Shown here in pieces: positions 1 through 7,210 of a DNA stretch of 9,420 bases. Source of the DNA: Pseudomonadota bacterium (GTDB lineage: Bacteria; Desulfobacterota; DSM-4660; Desulfatiglandales; B25-G16); NCBI GenBank assembly GCA_015223015.1, contig JADFWK010000137.1, positions 1 to 9,420 of the forward strand, given 5' to 3'. A program made the position numbers and the translations under genes. How positions within the stretch are numbered: the stretch's first letter is position 1; each line of letters begins with the position of its first letter. The notes under the pieces are model-generated. The model had not been told where the DNA came from, made no database searches, and was given only the letters and a program-made list of their open reading frames with translations.

Positions 1-163
1 TAAAGTTCTAAAATAGAAAGTATGTTGTTCGTTATTCCGCCTGCGGATTTAGGGGCAACCCGCAACGATCTACCAATCCAACCAACAGATTCCTGAATTC
101 ACAATTCACAATTCCCAAATGCCTTTCAGTGCACGCCGACAAACCCGTAATGCTCCAAAGGAC
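1..163. other. Intergenic stretch downstream of the unknown gene
   Basis: No gene is supported here. It contains a short palindrome (TCCGC/GCGGA at 36-47) followed by TTAGGGGCA, a 9-base string also found on the minus strand near 9100-9109 next to another GC-rich palindrome, so the two may be relics of one dispersed repeat. At 96-114 there are about 2.7 tandem copies of the 7-mer AATTCAC. No clear terminator for the minus-strand gene ending at 164 was found. Confidence 0.4.
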
Positions 164-745
164 CTAAAGTTCGAAACCAGCAAAAAGAGGTGATCTATTT
201 TCTCTAATTGCCTCCTTCATCTCAATGACATAGTCTGGTCTCATATTGTCCTGCCACCCTGGCATACCGCCGTGCCATACGTAGGCCACTAACTCATGAA
301 AGACTGCCTTGCTAAAGAGAAGTTCGGCCATACTAACCCTCTGTACCCCCTCTTCCACCAGTACCGGGATTTGGGTAGACCGCGCCCATCTGCTGAGTAG
401 TTCTTCCACAACAGACCTGTTTGCACCTCCATGCGGTTTCTGCTTGAACTCCTCAGGGTTTCGCGGAAAGGGGAACATTTGGTAAACATGGCCGATGAAA
501 CCTCTGAGGTCTGTGCCCTGAATTGCCCCTGTCAGGTTGCCGATATCCTCTGGTTGATCAATGGAGTAGCCAGCCAGGCCAATATCATCCGATTCATGGC
601 TCTGCTTCCCGGATATGTGCTTCACCATGGTGCAAAAGCAAGGGGCGAAGAAGAAGTAGTTTTCCAAGAGCAGAAGATCAGTTTCGATGTTGAAGAAACC
701 AAAAGCGATTTGGCCATGTGTCAAAGAATGAAATGCTAACGGCAT
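164..745 (-). CDS. Conserved-looking protein of unknown function, 193 aa
   Basis: I do not recognise this family. The start is well supported: AAAGGAG ends five bases before the ATG at 745. The N-terminal 40 residues are rich in aromatic and hydrophobic residues (IAFGFFNIETD, then LLLLENYFFFAPCFC), but charged residues interrupt them and there is no clear signal peptide or membrane helix, so the product is probably cytoplasmic. Cys36 and Cys38 form a CFC pair. The middle (about 50-95) has Gly/Asp-rich loops and an aromatic patch with two prolines. The C-terminal half is helical in character with several Trp residues (WHGGMPGW). The overall composition looks like a folded soluble protein rather than a chance frame. 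It is divergent from the oxidoreductase gene, with a miniature element 43 bp upstream of the start. Opposite-strand frames here lack ribosome binding sites and look like shadows. Confidence 0.75.
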   Translation of the reverse strand: MPLAFHSLTHGQIAFGFFNIETDLLLLENYFFFAPCFCTMVKHISGKQSHESDDIGLAGYSIDQPEDIGNLTGAIQGTDLRGFIGHVYQMFPFPRNPEEFKQKPHGGANRSVVEELLSRWARSTQIPVLVEEGVQRVSMAELLFSKAVFHELVAYVWHGGMPGWQDNMRPDYVIEMKEAIRENRSPLFAGFEL

Positions 746-784
746 GAGATCTCCTTTGTATATCTTGGCAACGCCATTCGATTC

Positions 785-988
785 TTATCAGGCTGTTGCC
801 CAAACGGAAATCCCTTTTAAGCGATCATTAAAGCGTTTTTTGCTAACAAATCTTAGCGAAGCGGAAGATAAGCGATGTCAACTGTTTGAGCCCGAAAGGC
901 GAGTTTTGACATCGCCTGGAGCGAGCCCTGGATTTGTCAGAAAACGTTTTAGATCCAGCGAAAAGGGATTTGGGCAACAGCCCGTTAT
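785..988. mobile_element. Miniature inverted-repeat element, copy 1 (196 bp, 789-984) with TTAT flanks
   Basis: The left end CAGGCTGTTGCC (789-800) and right end GGCAACAGCCCG (973-984) are inverted repeats. The similarity continues inward through CCAAA and ATCCCTTTT, giving ends of about 27 bp. The 4-bp direct repeat TTAT flanks the element (785-788 and 985-988), as expected of a target-site duplication. The interior has no plausible gene. Read on the minus strand, it aligns along most of its length with copy 2 at 6992-7309, including a shared string CGGGCTCAAACAGTTGA. It lies 43 bp upstream of the start codon of the unknown gene at 745, so it may have displaced or supplied part of that gene's promoter. 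It is non-autonomous; no transposase is present in the window. Confidence 0.85.
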
Positions 989-1352
989 CAGTTGGCCATT
1001 GAAAGGATCGAAAAAAATGATTTTGAATGACTTGCGACCAGCATGTGCTAATCTTCTGCATTCACCAAACGCATGAAAGAACAGATACGACTGACTACTG
1101 ACAACAGACAACGGACGGTATTCATATTTTTTTTCTTGCATCTCACAACTTATAGATTATATCTTACCTTCCAAATAAAAACAAAATCTCAATTATTCCG
1201 CCACAAAGTCACTAAGACCCGCCTCCCAGCGCCTGAAGCGCAGCCGATGGCGGGCAGGCACAAAGGAAAAAATGAGTTAAACTTCCTCATCAGCAAGGGA
1301 AATTTTGGTGGCTGGATAGTAACAGAAATCAATTCTAAAAGGGGAGACCAGG
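989..1352. other. Non-coding remainder of the divergent intergenic region
   Basis: No convincing gene is present. The stretch is A/T-rich, with a T run at 1127-1134 and a low-complexity piece rich in GACAAC/GGAC words (about 1090-1115), similar in style to the bases just after the oxidoreductase gene near 2711-2727. A piece at 1201-1270 has CACAAAG words on both sides of a GC-rich core (about 1218-1256), a pattern that looks like degenerate intergenic repeat sequence. An open frame from 1073 runs into the oxidoreductase gene but has no ribosome binding site or recognisable product. Confidence 0.5.
1136..1163 (+). promoter_or_regulatory. Candidate sigma-70-type promoter
   Basis: TTGCAT (1136-1141) and TATATC (1158-1163) are spaced by 16 bases in an A/T-rich stretch upstream of the oxidoreductase gene. 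Both boxes are imperfect and the resulting leader would be about 185 nt, so this is only a weak candidate. Confidence 0.2.
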
Positions 1353-2705
1353 ATGAAGGTTGTCATGATCGGGGGAGGTGGGGCATGTATCGTGTGTGCA
1401 AACACCCTCAGAGTGCTGAATAATCCGGCACAGATTGATATTTACACAAAAAGGCCCAGGACTGCATATACACCATGCGAACAGCCGTTCGTTCTCAGGG
1501 ATACCTTATCGTTTGAAGATATGTTTTATGCTTCGCCAGGATGGTTTGAAAAAAAGAGAATAGGGTTACATACAGAAAGAAGTGCGGAGTCTATCGACAG
1601 AGAGAAAAAGATTATCAGGGTGGATGGGGAAGAGATACCCTATGATATCTTACTGATCAATACCGGGGCTGTTAATAAAATGCCGGACATTCCAGGGCTT
1701 GAAGGAGACAGAATACACTATCTTACAACAGAATTGAGACATGCCCATAGGATTCAATCGGTTATGCCCGGAGGAAAAACAGCTGCTATCCTCGGGGGCG
1801 GAATAATTGGGCTTGAAATGGCTGAAACACTGATCAAAAAAGGCTATTCATCTGTTTCTGTAGTAGTATCTTCAAAAGGCCTTCTTTCACAGCAACTTGA
1901 TCCTGAAATGGCGAAAAAACTGGATCCTATTGTTGAAGGTGCAGGGGTCTCAATCCACTTGTCTACGTCCGTTACCAAGGCTGAGTCTGGGAAAAAGGGT
2001 ATCAAACTCTTTCTGTCAAGCGGTGAAACGCTAGAAGCAGACTGGGCCCTCGTTGCCAAGGGAATCGTTCCGAATGTGGAGCTCGCCAACAAAGCCGGAC
2101 TAGGGATCGGCAAAACCGGTGGTATTGAGGTGAATCAGTACCTTCAAACAAGTGACCCTTGTATCTATGCGGCGGGAGATTGCATCGAAGGCTGGTATAT
2201 GGTAAACGGGAAAAAGATTGTTACCGCCCTGGCAACACACTCCAATAGGAATGGCAGGGTCATAGGCCGGAATATCCACTTCGGAAATACCGTACCCTTT
2301 TTGGGCTCATTAAATACATTTGGGGCGGAGATTTTTGGAACTACCGTTGCAACGGTAGGAATAACAGAAAGAGCAGCCGCAAGAGAGGGATTGGAGGTCT
2401 TATCTGTTGTTAGAAAGGGTATGACCCGAAAGCAGATGTTTGACGGAAACCAGGTATGGGCTAAGTTGATTGCCGATTCAGATAAGCAGACATTGCTTGG
2501 AGCCCAGATTCTGGGCCCAAGGGAGGTCAGTAGGATAGGTGAGAGGGTTATCCTGATGATAGGTGAAGAGATCCCTCTGGGGAAAATCTCTCAGTATGAA
2601 ACCATCTTCAGCCCTCCCCTGAGCAACGCCTATGACCTTATAACAAATGAGGTGGATATCCTCATTTCTGAGTTGCTAAAAGCGGAAAAATCTGTTAAAT
2701 GGTAA
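1353..2705 (+). CDS. FAD-dependent pyridine nucleotide-disulfide oxidoreductase (CoA-disulfide reductase / NADH oxidase class), 450 aa
   Basis: This is a flavoprotein of the single-cysteine (class III) disulfide reductase group, cytoplasmic and expected to use NAD(P)H. Seen in the protein: an N-terminal FAD-binding GGGG turn (residues 7-10); a lone redox cysteine, Cys42, in YTPCEQPF; a second dinucleotide site GGGIIGLE (148-155) for NAD(P)H; the KGIVPN segment (236-241); the FAD-contacting AAGDC (273-277); and a C-terminal dimerisation domain from about 330. Family members with Cys42 reduce CoA disulfide, polysulfide or oxygen through a Cys-sulfenate or Cys-SSCoA intermediate. The usual motif is closer to S-Y-x-x-C-G-x-P-Y, so the Glu-Gln after the Cys and the Phe after the Pro are divergent and the true substrate is uncertain. 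GGGGAG lies seven bases before the ATG. Length is normal. rpmB follows 111 bp downstream, with no functional link evident. Confidence 0.9.
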   Translation: MKVVMIGGGGACIVCANTLRVLNNPAQIDIYTKRPRTAYTPCEQPFVLRDTLSFEDMFYASPGWFEKKRIGLHTERSAESIDREKKIIRVDGEEIPYDILLINTGAVNKMPDIPGLEGDRIHYLTTELRHAHRIQSVMPGGKTAAILGGGIIGLEMAETLIKKGYSSVSVVVSSKGLLSQQLDPEMAKKLDPIVEGAGVSIHLSTSVTKAESGKKGIKLFLSSGETLEADWALVAKGIVPNVELANKAGLGIGKTGGIEVNQYLQTSDPCIYAAGDCIEGWYMVNGKKIVTALATHSNRNGRVIGRNIHFGNTVPFLGSLNTFGAEIFGTTVATVGITERAAAREGLEVLSVVRKGMTRKQMFDGNQVWAKLIADSDKQTLLGAQILGPREVSRIGERVILMIGEEIPLGKISQYETIFSPPLSNAYDLITNEVDILISELLKAEKSVKW

Positions 2706-2733
2706 TGTCAATTAACAATGGACAACGGGCGCT

Positions 2734-2756
2734 ACCTGTTCTGAACGGAACCAGGT
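2734..2756 (+). other. Small hairpin between the oxidoreductase gene and rpmB
   Basis: ACCTG (2734-2738) pairs with CAGGT (2752-2756). The stem continues as TTC/GAA after one bulged C, closing a six-base loop. There is no following U-run, so it is not a good intrinsic terminator. It could be a leader structure ahead of rpmB or chance. Confidence 0.25.
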
Positions 2757-2816
2757 TACAAGGCCATGCCCAAATGAATATTTACCAACAACAAAGAAAC
2801 ATAGAGGAATAGAAGA

Positions 2817-3044
2817 ATGTCTAAGGTATGTGAAATATGTGGTAAGAGGCCTGTTACAGGCAATAATATAAGCCATGCCCACAACAAAACAAAAAGGCGC
2901 TGGTATCCGAACCTCCAAACCGTGCGAGTTGACATCAAAGGACAGACCAAAAAAATGAAGGTGTGTACGAGGTGTCTCAGATCCGGACTGGTGAGTAAGG
3001 GGGCATTCCCAAAGATTGAGGTGCCTAAAGTTGAAAATGCCTAA
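2817..3044 (+). CDS. rpmB: 50S ribosomal protein L28, zinc-binding type, 75 aa
   Basis: L28 is a small basic protein of the large ribosomal subunit. The sequence has the family signature: an N-terminal CxxC (Cys5, Cys8), the segment [24 protein letters not shown], and a second CxxC (Cys50, Cys53) followed by LRSGLVSK. With both CxxC pairs present, this is the zinc-ribbon (C+) form; some paralogues lose the cysteines and serve under zinc limitation. Length is normal for the longer L28 forms. A GAGG about ten bases before the ATG is a modest ribosome binding site. The gene stands alone without rpmG, 111 bp after the oxidoreductase gene and converging on the rel gene. Its stop codon is inside the stem of the downstream hairpin. 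Confidence 0.95.
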   Translation: MSKVCEICGKRPVTGNNISHAHNKTKRRWYPNLQTVRVDIKGQTKKMKVCTRCLRSGLVSKGAFPKIEVPKVENA

Positions 3045-3084
3045 AGTGCCTGCCCGCTGGCCAAGGCTTTGCGGGGCACTTTAG
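3041..3084. terminator. Bidirectional hairpin terminator between rpmB and rel
   Basis: CTAAAGTGC (3041-3049) pairs perfectly with GCACTTTAG (3076-3084). After a three-base bulge the stem continues as CCCGC (3053-3057) with GCGGG (3071-3075), enclosing a 13-base loop. It sits exactly between two convergent genes. On the plus strand the stem is followed by CTCACTTTTAA, with only a short T stretch, so termination may be imperfect. The TAA of rpmB lies within the left arm. The string TGCCTAAAGT also occurs just upstream (3022-3031) inside rpmB. Confidence 0.7.
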
Positions 3085-3099
3085 CTCACTTTTAATCCT

Positions 3100-5241
3100 T
3101 CAAATCCGCTCCACTTTCAAAACCTCTTTGATCTTCTTAATTTTTGAAATAATATCCCTTAATTGATTATAATCGGATATCTCGATGGTAAAGGTGGATA
3201 TCCCCTTTTTGTCTACCGTTGTCTGGATATCTGCATCTACAATATTAGCCTCGCTCTGGGCAAGGATAGCGCTTATATTGGCCAGCATCCCCTTTTTGGA
3301 GATATTGGTAACCCTCAATCTTGCTAAATAACTCACATCTTCAGTACGCTCCCAATCTACTTCCACCAATCGATCTTGGTCAACATCCCTAATGTGCCGG
3401 CAATTTCTTGCATGAATGGTGACTCCCCTCCCCCTGGTGATAAAACCGATAACTGGTTCACCTGGCAGCGGGTGGCAGCACTTTCCAAAACGAATCAGCA
3501 TATCACTCATTCCTTTAACCCTGATCCCGGTGTCTGCCTTCTTTCTTTTAATCCGTTGAACTATTTTCTGGACCAGGCCTTCTGGTCTATCCTCTTTTAT
3601 GTCTAAAGGAGGAACGAGCCGGTTCAAAACCTGCTTTGGTGAGAGCTTTCCGTAGCCGATATTGGCCAGCAGATCATCGACACTGTTGAGTGAAAATTTA
3701 TGGGCTACATCTAATATTTTCTCGCCTTTGAGTTGGCTGGACAAGGCAAGGTTAATTTTTCTGAGCTCTTTCTCCAGGATATTGCGCCCAATGGCGATAC
3801 TCTCTTCTCTTTCTTCTTGCTTTATCCACTGTCTGATCCTGGTTCGAGCCGTAGATGTCTTTACAAAATTGAGCCAGTCTTTACTGGGCTTATGATTTTT
3901 TGAGGTTGTAATCCGAACAATATCTCCGTTCTTAAGCTGATAGCTCAGGGGGACTATTCGCTCGTTTACCTTAGCACCGATGCATCTGTTTCCAACCTCT
4001 GAATGGATGCTGTAAGCAAAATCAACAGGGGTTGCCCCAATGGGAAGTTCCTTGACGTCACCTTTCGGCGTAAAAACATAGACCTCGCCACTGAAGAGAT
4101 CCAGCCTGACTGTTTCTAGAAAATCCTTTGGGTCAGTCAGGTTCTTCTGCCACTCGAGTAACTGTTTCATCCATGGGTACTGTCCGGACATCTTTTTGCC
4201 AGACTCATATCCCTCTTTGTACCTCCAGTGAGCCGCGATACCCTCTTCGGCAATTCTGTCCATGTCCCACGTTCTTATCTGTATCTCCATTCTCTCGCCC
4301 AAGGGGGCGATTACGGAGGTCTGCAAAGTCTGATACATATTGGCCTTGGGTAGCGAGATATAATCCTTAAACCGACCTGCCACGGGTTTCCACATCGAAT
4401 GGATCAGGCCCAAAACCTCGTAGCATTCCTTTACAGCATTCACGATGATCCTAAAGGCCAGGATGTCATAGACTTGATCTATATGCAGATCCTGCTCCAT
4501 CATCTTTCTATAAATGCTAAAAAAATGCTTGTTTCTTCCCTTTATCGTTCCCTTTATGCCAGCCTCATCTAATCGCTTCGCCAAGATTTCCTTTATCTCC
4601 TTGATAAACTTGGCCTGTCCCTCTTGTCTCTGCGCAATCCCTAACCGGATATCCCCGTAGATTTTTGGTTCAAGATAAAAAAGAGAGAGATCTTCCAGGT
4701 TGGACTTGAGCCAGTGAATACCCATTCTTCCGGCAAGAGGTGCGTAGATATCGAGGGTTTCCCCCGCAATTGCTTCCTGCTTTTCAGGGGGTTGGAAGCC
4801 GAGGGTCTGCATATTATGCAATCGATCTGCCAGTTTGACCAGAATGACTCTAATGTCGGTGGCCATGGCAAGAATCATCTTTCGGATATTCTCCGCCTGC
4901 TGCTCCTCTTTGCTCAGGAAATGTATCTTACTTATTTTGGTGACACCGTCTACTATGGTTGCCACCTCCTTGCCGAACAGATACTCAATATCCTTTAGTT
5001 CAGCTAGGGTATCCTCAACAGTATCGTGGAGCAGGCCAGAGACAATGGTCACCTCATCCATCTTCATGTTAGCAAGAATTCCGGCTACTTCTAAGGGGTG
5101 GGAAAGGTATGGTTCACCGGAGAGACGGACTTGACCCTTGTGAACCTTGGCTGAGTAGACATATGCTTTTTCAATGAGATTTGTATCTGCAGCAGGATGA
5201 TAAGAGAGGATCTTTGAAGTTATATCATTTAAGCGAATCAT
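3100..5241 (-). CDS. relA: Bifunctional (p)ppGpp synthetase/hydrolase, RelA/SpoT family, 713 aa
   Basis: A full-length Rel protein makes and degrades the alarmone (p)ppGpp from GDP/GTP and ATP. The hydrolase HD domain is intact: His48, His72-Asp73, ED at 76-77 and Asp139 in KLADRLHN. The synthetase domain has Asp259, an RFKD motif (290-293, the RxKD type of bifunctional enzymes), Tyr303 for base stacking and Glu319 in EIQIRT. TGS lies at about 385-448, a zinc-finger-like region with CCHP at 588-591 and Cys614, and ACT at about 638-713. Oddity: the Y-Q-S-L-H-T motif reads YQTLQT, with Gln307 replacing His. I chose the ATG at 5241 (MIRLNDI, the usual Rel beginning), which overlaps proS by 17 nt. 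An upstream TTG at 5256 would add five residues but abuts the AAAGGAGG (5257-5264) with no spacing. From the ATG that site is 15 nt away, so translation may be coupled to proS. Confidence 0.95.
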   Translation of the reverse strand: MIRLNDITSKILSYHPAADTNLIEKAYVYSAKVHKGQVRLSGEPYLSHPLEVAGILANMKMDEVTIVSGLLHDTVEDTLAELKDIEYLFGKEVATIVDGVTKISKIHFLSKEEQQAENIRKMILAMATDIRVILVKLADRLHNMQTLGFQPPEKQEAIAGETLDIYAPLAGRMGIHWLKSNLEDLSLFYLEPKIYGDIRLGIAQRQEGQAKFIKEIKEILAKRLDEAGIKGTIKGRNKHFFSIYRKMMEQDLHIDQVYDILAFRIIVNAVKECYEVLGLIHSMWKPVAGRFKDYISLPKANMYQTLQTSVIAPLGERMEIQIRTWDMDRIAEEGIAAHWRYKEGYESGKKMSGQYPWMKQLLEWQKNLTDPKDFLETVRLDLFSGEVYVFTPKGDVKELPIGATPVDFAYSIHSEVGNRCIGAKVNERIVPLSYQLKNGDIVRITTSKNHKPSKDWLNFVKTSTARTRIRQWIKQEEREESIAIGRNILEKELRKINLALSSQLKGEKILDVAHKFSLNSVDDLLANIGYGKLSPKQVLNRLVPPLDIKEDRPEGLVQKIVQRIKRKKADTGIRVKGMSDMLIRFGKCCHPLPGEPVIGFITRGRGVTIHARNCRHIRDVDQDRLVEVDWERTEDVSYLARLRVTNISKKGMLANISAILAQSEANIVDADIQTTVDKKGISTFTIEISDYNQLRDIISKIKKIKEVLKVERI

Positions 5242-6964
5242 AAAGGCCCTGTACAACCTCCTTTATCGCCGCGGGAGCCTTGCTCACGGGTATTAACGTG
5301 AGATCTCTGTCAGAGCGCAATTTTGTCTCGATAGCATCTTTCTGAAGTGTTCTTACGCTGACGGTGACCCTCACGGGTATGCCCAGAAGGTCAGCATCCT
5401 TGAGTTTGAAACCTGGTCTTTCATCTCTGTCATCCAGAAGGACTGTGAGACCTAAATCGATCAGATGCTGATATAAGGTGTCAGCCACTTCTCTCACCTG
5501 AGGTTCATGGGTTTCAAGCAGGAGGATTGTCACTTCAAAGGGTGCAATAGAGATGGGGAAGATGATACCGTTTTCGTCGTGACTTTGCTCTATCGCCGCC
5601 GCCACAGTCCTCCCAATGCCTATACCATAGCACCCCATAATAATGGGAGCTTCCTGCCCGTTCTTGTCCAGGAAAGTGGCATTGAGAGCCTTGCTGTACT
5701 TGGTCCCGAGCTTAAAGACATGGCCCACCTCTATACCCTTACCAAACCGTAATGTGCCACCACATCTGGGGCACGCATCAGAGGGAGTGATCGTCCTCAG
5801 GTCTGCATAGTGATCCACCTGAAAATCCCTGCCTTCGTTTACATTCAGGATGTGCCTATCCTGCTCGTTTCCGCCCATCACCATGTTTTTCATTCCTTTG
5901 ATCCCGAAATCGGCCAGTATCTTAACCTCTAAGCCAATGGCTCCGGCAAAGCCCACGGGGGCACCAGTTACTGCAAATATGGTTTCCGGATCTGCCATGG
6001 TGAGTTCTTGCACGTTCAGAACATTTCTCAATTTAGTTTCATTCAATTCATGATCCCCCCGCACTAAAACGGCAACCGGCCCCTGCTCAGTCTGATAAAT
6101 AAGCGTCTTGACGATTTTCTCCTGTGCTACTGACAGAAAGGCAGATACATCGTCTATGGTTTTCATTCCTGGGGTATCTACCACGTGTAATGGTTCTTTT
6201 TTTTCAGCGTGGTGAGAATCATCTTCTCCTACCGCCACCTCCGCCTTTTCTAAGTTTGAGGCATACTCACAGTTTTGACAGCTGACGATGTCGTCTTCGC
6301 CACTATTTGAGAGCACCATGAATTCATGAGAGAAACTGCCGCCGATAGGCCCGGTATCTGCCTCAACTGCCCGGAATTTCAGTCCGCACCTTCCAAAAAT
6401 AGCCTCGTAAGAACGATACATACTCTCATAACTGCGGCTGCATCCCTCATCATCTATATCAAAGCTATAGGCGTCCTTCATAATAAATTCCCGAGCCCTC
6501 ATTACTCCAAATCTCGGCCTGATCTCATCCCTGAACTTTGTCTGTATTTGATACAGGTTAAGAGGCAGTTGCTTGTATGAATGGATCTCTCTTCGAACTA
6601 GGTCTGTGATGACCTCTTCGTGGGTTGGGCCCAAACATGATTCCCTGTTGTGTCGATCCCTGAACCTCAAAAGCTCAGGCCCATAATGCTCCCATCGACC
6701 GCTTTCCATCCACAAATCGCCTGGTTGCACACTGGGCAGTAACAGCTCTATGGCACCTGCCCTGTCCATCTCTTCCCTGACAATATGCTCCACCCTTTTA
6801 AGGGCTCTCAAACCATAGGGAAGATAGTTATAGATCCCTGCTGAAAGCTTTTTGATCATGCCGGCCCTGAGCATTAACTGGTGGCTGATAATCTCAGCCT
6901 CGGCCGGTATCTCTTTCAGGGTAGGGATAAAGAATTCAGAATATCGTCTTGACATAGATTCCAT
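5225..6964 (-). CDS. proS: Prolyl-tRNA synthetase, bacterial type with editing domain, 579 aa
   Basis: Charges tRNA-Pro with proline in the cytoplasm. It is a class II aminoacyl-tRNA synthetase. Seen in order: N-terminal SRRYSEFFIPTLKE; motif 1 region around 65-85; LGPTHEE (111-117); motif 2 FRDEIRPRFGVMRAREF (144-160); an inserted editing (INS/YbaK-like) domain at about 225-405, with Lys286 and the GGNEQDRH segment ending at His371, matching the conserved His of the misacylated-alanine editing pocket; motif 3 GCYGIGIGR (444-452); and a C-terminal anticodon-binding domain. Cys229/Cys232 and a CPRC (398-401) bracket the insertion. Length is close to the E. coli enzyme. The start is uncertain: the first ATG has no ribosome binding site, and the ATG three codons later (6955) is preceded by a weak GGAA. 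A miniature element ends 27 bp upstream of the first ATG. The 3' end overlaps rel. Confidence 0.97.
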   Translation of the reverse strand: MESMSRRYSEFFIPTLKEIPAEAEIISHQLMLRAGMIKKLSAGIYNYLPYGLRALKRVEHIVREEMDRAGAIELLLPSVQPGDLWMESGRWEHYGPELLRFRDRHNRESCLGPTHEEVITDLVRREIHSYKQLPLNLYQIQTKFRDEIRPRFGVMRAREFIMKDAYSFDIDDEGCSRSYESMYRSYEAIFGRCGLKFRAVEADTGPIGGSFSHEFMVLSNSGEDDIVSCQNCEYASNLEKAEVAVGEDDSHHAEKKEPLHVVDTPGMKTIDDVSAFLSVAQEKIVKTLIYQTEQGPVAVLVRGDHELNETKLRNVLNVQELTMADPETIFAVTGAPVGFAGAIGLEVKILADFGIKGMKNMVMGGNEQDRHILNVNEGRDFQVDHYADLRTITPSDACPRCGGTLRFGKGIEVGHVFKLGTKYSKALNATFLDKNGQEAPIIMGCYGIGIGRTVAAAIEQSHDENGIIFPISIAPFEVTILLLETHEPQVREVADTLYQHLIDLGLTVLLDDRDERPGFKLKDADLLGIPVRVTVSVRTLQKDAIETKLRSDRDLTLIPVSKAPAAIKEVVQGLYDSLK

Positions 6965-7121
6965 AATCGAAAATTGATGAATGACTATTAACAGGCTGTT
7001 GCCGAAATCCCTTTTCGCTTAGTCTAAAACATTTTTGATAAATCCAAGGCTTGCTCCAGGTGATTCCAAAACTCGGCCTTCGGGCTCAAACAGTTGAAAT
7101 CGCAAAAAGTCATTTTAACGC

Positions 7122-7148
7122 CTGGATACCCGCCTACGCGGGTATGAC
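7122..7148 (+). repeat. 27-bp palindromic repeat resembling Neisseria dRS3, arm A
   Basis: The core is an 8-bp stem ATACCCGC/GCGGGTAT with a four-base loop CTAC, framed by CTGG on the left and GAC on the right. It is the inverted partner of 7184-7210, from which it differs at two positions only. The general form (ATTCCC-N8-GGGAAT with flanking CTGG and TGAC) matches dispersed repeats known in many Proteobacteria, such as dRS3 of Neisseria. Confidence 0.8.
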
Positions 7149-7183
7149 GGCTATTGCATCTGCTTGATATTAAGTTCTTTATT

Positions 7184-7210
7184 GTCATTCCCGCGTAGGC
7201 GGGAATCCAG
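7184..7210 (-). repeat. 27-bp palindromic repeat resembling Neisseria dRS3, arm B
   Basis: This is the inverted copy of 7122-7148, 35 bp away, with stem ATTCCCGC/GCGGGAAT around GTAG. The two bases that differ from arm A pair with each other in the stem, so the hairpin is kept. The pair in opposite orientation resembles the REP/BIME arrangement of repeats that are moved by REP-associated tyrosine transposases. Confidence 0.8.

Noticed and set aside
96..114. Tandem AATTCAC repeats as a possible binding-site array
   Set aside because: Under three copies of a low-complexity 7-mer at a gene's 3' side; no support for a regulatory role.
431..739. Plus-strand open frame of 102 codons opposite the unknown gene
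   Set aside because: It has no ribosome binding site and its sequence mirrors the minus-strand protein, which has a good start and better composition.
843..1061. Minus-strand open frame across copy 1 of the miniature element
   Set aside because: It is simply a translation of the element's interior; it lacks a ribosome binding site and is not preserved as an open frame in copy 2.
1073..1423. Plus-strand open frame of 116 codons overlapping the start of the oxidoreductase gene
   Set aside because: Low-complexity translation, no ribosome binding site, and it runs out of frame into a well-supported gene.
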